DNA of 64,000 nucleotides, taken from positions 1 through 64,000 of the forward strand of contig CAZWFE010000003.1 of assembly GCA_964633145.1 (NCBI GenBank), read 5' to 3'. The notes beneath the pieces were generated by a model. It ran no database searches. It saw only the letters and a list, made by a program, of their open reading frames with translations, and was not told the origin of the DNA. The stretch comes from CAJXSD01 sp964633145 (GTDB lineage: Bacteria > Pseudomonadota > Alphaproteobacteria > Rhodobacterales > Rhodobacteraceae). Both the position numbers and the translations under genes were made by a program. Positions 62,328 to 64,000 of the stretch are shown here, piece by piece. The number at the start of each line of letters is the position of its first letter. Positions within the stretch are counted from its first letter, which is position 1.

Positions 62328-63440
62328 ATGGCGCCCAAGCGTCCAAAAGGTACGGGCGCATTCCCGAAACCGGTAGAGAGCCCCGTGCCCCATACCCTGA
62401 ATCCGACCGAGCTTTATGCTGCGTTGGATTTGGGAACAAATAGCTGTCGCATGCTGATTGCCCAACCCAAGGGCAGTCAGTTTCATGTGGTCGACAGTTT
62501 TTCAAAGTCGGTGCAGCTTGGTGCCGGGCTGGAAAAATATGGGCGGTTGCATCGCGGATCGATGCAGCGCACCATTCAGGCATTGCGTGTGTGTCAGCAG
62601 AAATTGAAAAAGCATCGCGTCAAACATATGCGGTTGGTCGCGACCGAGGCCTGTCGGCGTGCCAGCAATTCAAAAGAATTTATTCGCCAAGTTGAACGCG
62701 AATCTGGCATCCAACTGGAAATCATTTCCCCTGAAGAAGAGGCCCGTTTGGCGGTTATTTCTTGCGCGCCTTTGGTCAGCACGAAAACAGAACAACTGTT
62801 GGTCGTGGATATTGGTGGTGGATCGACAGAATTGGTCTGGATTGATCTGTCATCTGTGCCACGTTTTGAACGCCCCCGCGCGATCATGCGGCTGCATGCT
62901 GGGTTTCATTCCAAGGATACACCGTTTCCATCGGCCAAGGTGGTAGATTGGATTTCGGTCCCCTTAGGTGTGGCAACCTTGCGTGATCATTTCAATGATG
63001 TCGAAGATGACGCCGCACGCTATGCGTTGATGAGTTGTTATTTCGAAGAAAAGCTTGCAGATTTTGCCCCGTACAAGGACGAACAAAGCCGGGACGGATT
63101 TCAGATTATCGGTACCTCGGGGACGGTGACGACCGTTGCTGCCAGTCATTTGGGGTTAAAGCGTTATGATCGCACCAAGGTCGATGGATTGCGCATGACA
63201 TCCGATCAAATCGATCGTGTCATCAACAGCTATCTTGATTTGGGGCCACATGGGCGCAAGGCTGACCCACGGATTGGCCACGATCGGCAGGCGTTGATAA
63301 TGTCGGGTTCTGCGATTTTGCAGGCGTTGTTGCGGTCTTGGCCAACGGATCGTTTGTCTGTTGCTGATCGTGGTTTGCGCGAGGGATTGCTTTATGCTCA
63401 GATGAGCGCGGATGGTGTGCTTGAGGATGGTCCGTTCTAG
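62328..63440 (+). CDS. ppx: Exopolyphosphatase / pppGpp phosphohydrolase family protein
   Basis: Splits phosphate from polyphosphate or pppGpp; ASKHA-fold. The 370 residues begin with a Pro/Lys-rich head, then ALDLGTNSCRMLIA, EEEARLAVISC (the catalytic glutamate), VVDIGGGSTELVW and IGTSGTVTTVAA. AGGAGGG precedes the ATG at 62328; the frame runs open to 62271. The gene order ppx-rlmE is recurrent in Rhodobacterales. Whether Ppx or GppA activity dominates cannot be told. Confidence 0.92.
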   Translation: MAPKRPKGTGAFPKPVESPVPHTLNPTELYAALDLGTNSCRMLIAQPKGSQFHVVDSFSKSVQLGAGLEKYGRLHRGSMQRTIQALRVCQQKLKKHRVKHMRLVATEACRRASNSKEFIRQVERESGIQLEIISPEEEARLAVISCAPLVSTKTEQLLVVDIGGGSTELVWIDLSSVPRFERPRAIMRLHAGFHSKDTPFPSAKVVDWISVPLGVATLRDHFNDVEDDAARYALMSCYFEEKLADFAPYKDEQSRDGFQIIGTSGTVTTVAASHLGLKRYDRTKVDGLRMTSDQIDRVINSYLDLGPHGRKADPRIGHDRQALIMSGSAILQALLRSWPTDRLSVADRGLREGLLYAQMSADGVLEDGPF

Positions 63441-63488
63441 GACGCGCCATTCTGGGCGAGCCAATATGAATTGCTTGCGTAGCGATGT

Positions 63489-63511
63489 GAGTATTTTTAC
63501 AAAAATGAAAG
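63489..63511 (+). repeat. Intergenic repeat tail, copy 5
   Basis: GAGTATTTTTAC followed by AAAAATGAAAG, the tail of the repeat without a strong GC stem. It lies between ppx and rlmE and ends in a purine-rich GAAAGA that could serve as the ribosome site of rlmE. Confidence 0.5.
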
Positions 63512-63515
63512 ACAG

Positions 63516-64000
63516 ATGGTAAAAAAGACTAAGAATTCGTCAGGACGGGGGCAGCGTGATTTAACAGTTCGCGTTAAATCGGCGCGTGGTCGTACGACCA
63601 GTCAGGTCAAATGGCTGCAGCGTCAGCTGAATGATCCTTATGTTAAGCGCGCAAAGGTCGAAGGCTATCGTGGGCGTGCCGCGTTTAAGATTTTAGAATT
63701 GGATGATAAATTCAGGTTTTTAGTGCCTGGGGCGCGTGTCGTCGATCTGGGCTGTGCGCCTGGTGGATGGTGCCAAGTGGCGGTCAAGCGGATCAATGCC
63801 TTAGGCGAACGATCTGATAAGGCTGTGGGCACTGTTTTGGGTGTGGATTTACAAGAGGTCGAGCCGATCGCAGGGGCCCAAATTCATCAGCTGGATTTCA
63901 TGTCTGATGACGCGGATGCCAAAGTTAAGGAATGGCTAAATGGTCCAGCGGACGTTGTTATGTCTGATATGGCTGCATCAAGTTCGGGCCATAAGCAGAC
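63516..64000 (+). CDS. rlmE: 23S rRNA (uridine 2'-O-)methyltransferase RlmE, 5' part
   Basis: Methylates U2552 of 23S rRNA. The window ends inside the gene after 161 codons. Visible: VKWLQRQLNDPYVKRAKVEGYRGRAAFKILELDDKF (lysine of the catalytic tetrad in RAAFKILELD), the SAM motif VVDLGCAPGGWCQV, VLGVDLQEVEPI and VVMSDMAASSSGHKQT with the catalytic aspartate. An N-terminal basic extension precedes the family start. The start codon is ATG at 63516. Confidence 0.93.
   Translation, partial: MVKKTKNSSGRGQRDLTVRVKSARGRTTSQVKWLQRQLNDPYVKRAKVEGYRGRAAFKILELDDKFRFLVPGARVVDLGCAPGGWCQVAVKRINALGERSDKAVGTVLGVDLQEVEPIAGAQIHQLDFMSDDADAKVKEWLNGPADVVMSDMAASSSGHKQ

Noticed and set aside
1..64000. tRNA, rRNA, CRISPR, insertion sequence or prophage
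   Set aside because: I saw no cloverleaf ends, spaced direct repeats, transposase or phage structural genes in any gap; a tool-based scan was not possible.

Overview
The window is a chromosomal stretch of an alphaproteobacterium of the order Rhodobacterales (Roseobacter/Rhodobacteraceae type). The call rests on gene content seen here: a CtrA response regulator next to a SciP-like DUF1153 protein with CtrA boxes in front of both, the lineage-typical DUF6477/DUF6456 pair, LpxI instead of LpxH, an MntR of the Rhodobacterales kind, a non-pyrrolysine MttB-type methyltransferase, and a GC-hairpin-plus-'GTATTTT..CAAAA' intergenic repeat that I recall from this order. Base use looks even throughout. 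I see no prophage, insertion sequence, tRNA, rRNA or CRISPR array.

Layout. 1-8 kb: guaA (minus), an MttB-like methyltransferase, a frame-broken DUF6477 gene diverging from a DUF6456 HTH regulator, oxyR, lipA, a TPR lipoprotein/periplasmic protein, a tiny membrane protein and mntR. 8-17 kb: mnmA, sciP, ctrA, ligA-recG, a 40-residue membrane protein, an Fe-S scaffold gene, hisI, ssb and a lytic transglycosylase. 17-25 kb: a minus-strand peptide-type ABC transporter operon (binding protein, two permeases, fused double ATPase) with two small tail genes, then miaA. 26-38 kb: the classical envelope block pyrH-frr-uppS-cdsA-dxr-rseP-bamA-skp-fabZ-lpxA-lpxI-lpxB, closed by an IalB-family gene. 38-46 kb: a 383-base gap with candidate small RNAs, a HerA-like ATPase, and the valine-degradation block mmsB, 3-hydroxyisobutyryl-CoA hydrolase, acyl-CoA dehydrogenase and mmsA with a divergent LysR gene. 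46-58 kb: CBS protein, coaD, enoyl-CoA hydratase, thioesterase, bactofilin with its M23 peptidase, a DUF455 ferritin-like protein, a Bcp peroxiredoxin, a large AsmA/DUF3971 protein, queA, an MFS transporter and a DUF924 protein. 58-64 kb: lpdA, a three-gene folate one-carbon operon (small 'virulence factor' protein, MetF-like reductase, methyltetrahydrofolate methyltransferase), ppx/gppA and the 5' part of rlmE.

How it fits together. The envelope block supplies isoprenoid carrier, phospholipid and lipid A precursors and the outer-membrane assembly machine. The valine block carries isobutyryl-CoA to propionyl-CoA. The MttB-like protein (2-3.4 kb) and the folate operon (59.7-62 kb) look like the two ends of a corrinoid-dependent demethylation route feeding methyl groups to tetrahydrofolate; the corrinoid protein is not in this window. 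CtrA, SciP and possibly the DUF6456 regulator form a CtrA-linked regulatory set.

The points most worth a second look are the frameshifted DUF6477 gene at an A6 slippery tract, the two tandem orphan minus-strand terminators with promoter-like sequences (candidate sRNAs) at 38.3-38.55 kb, the arginine/glycine-rich tails on both candidate one-carbon proteins, and the dispersed hairpin repeat family.
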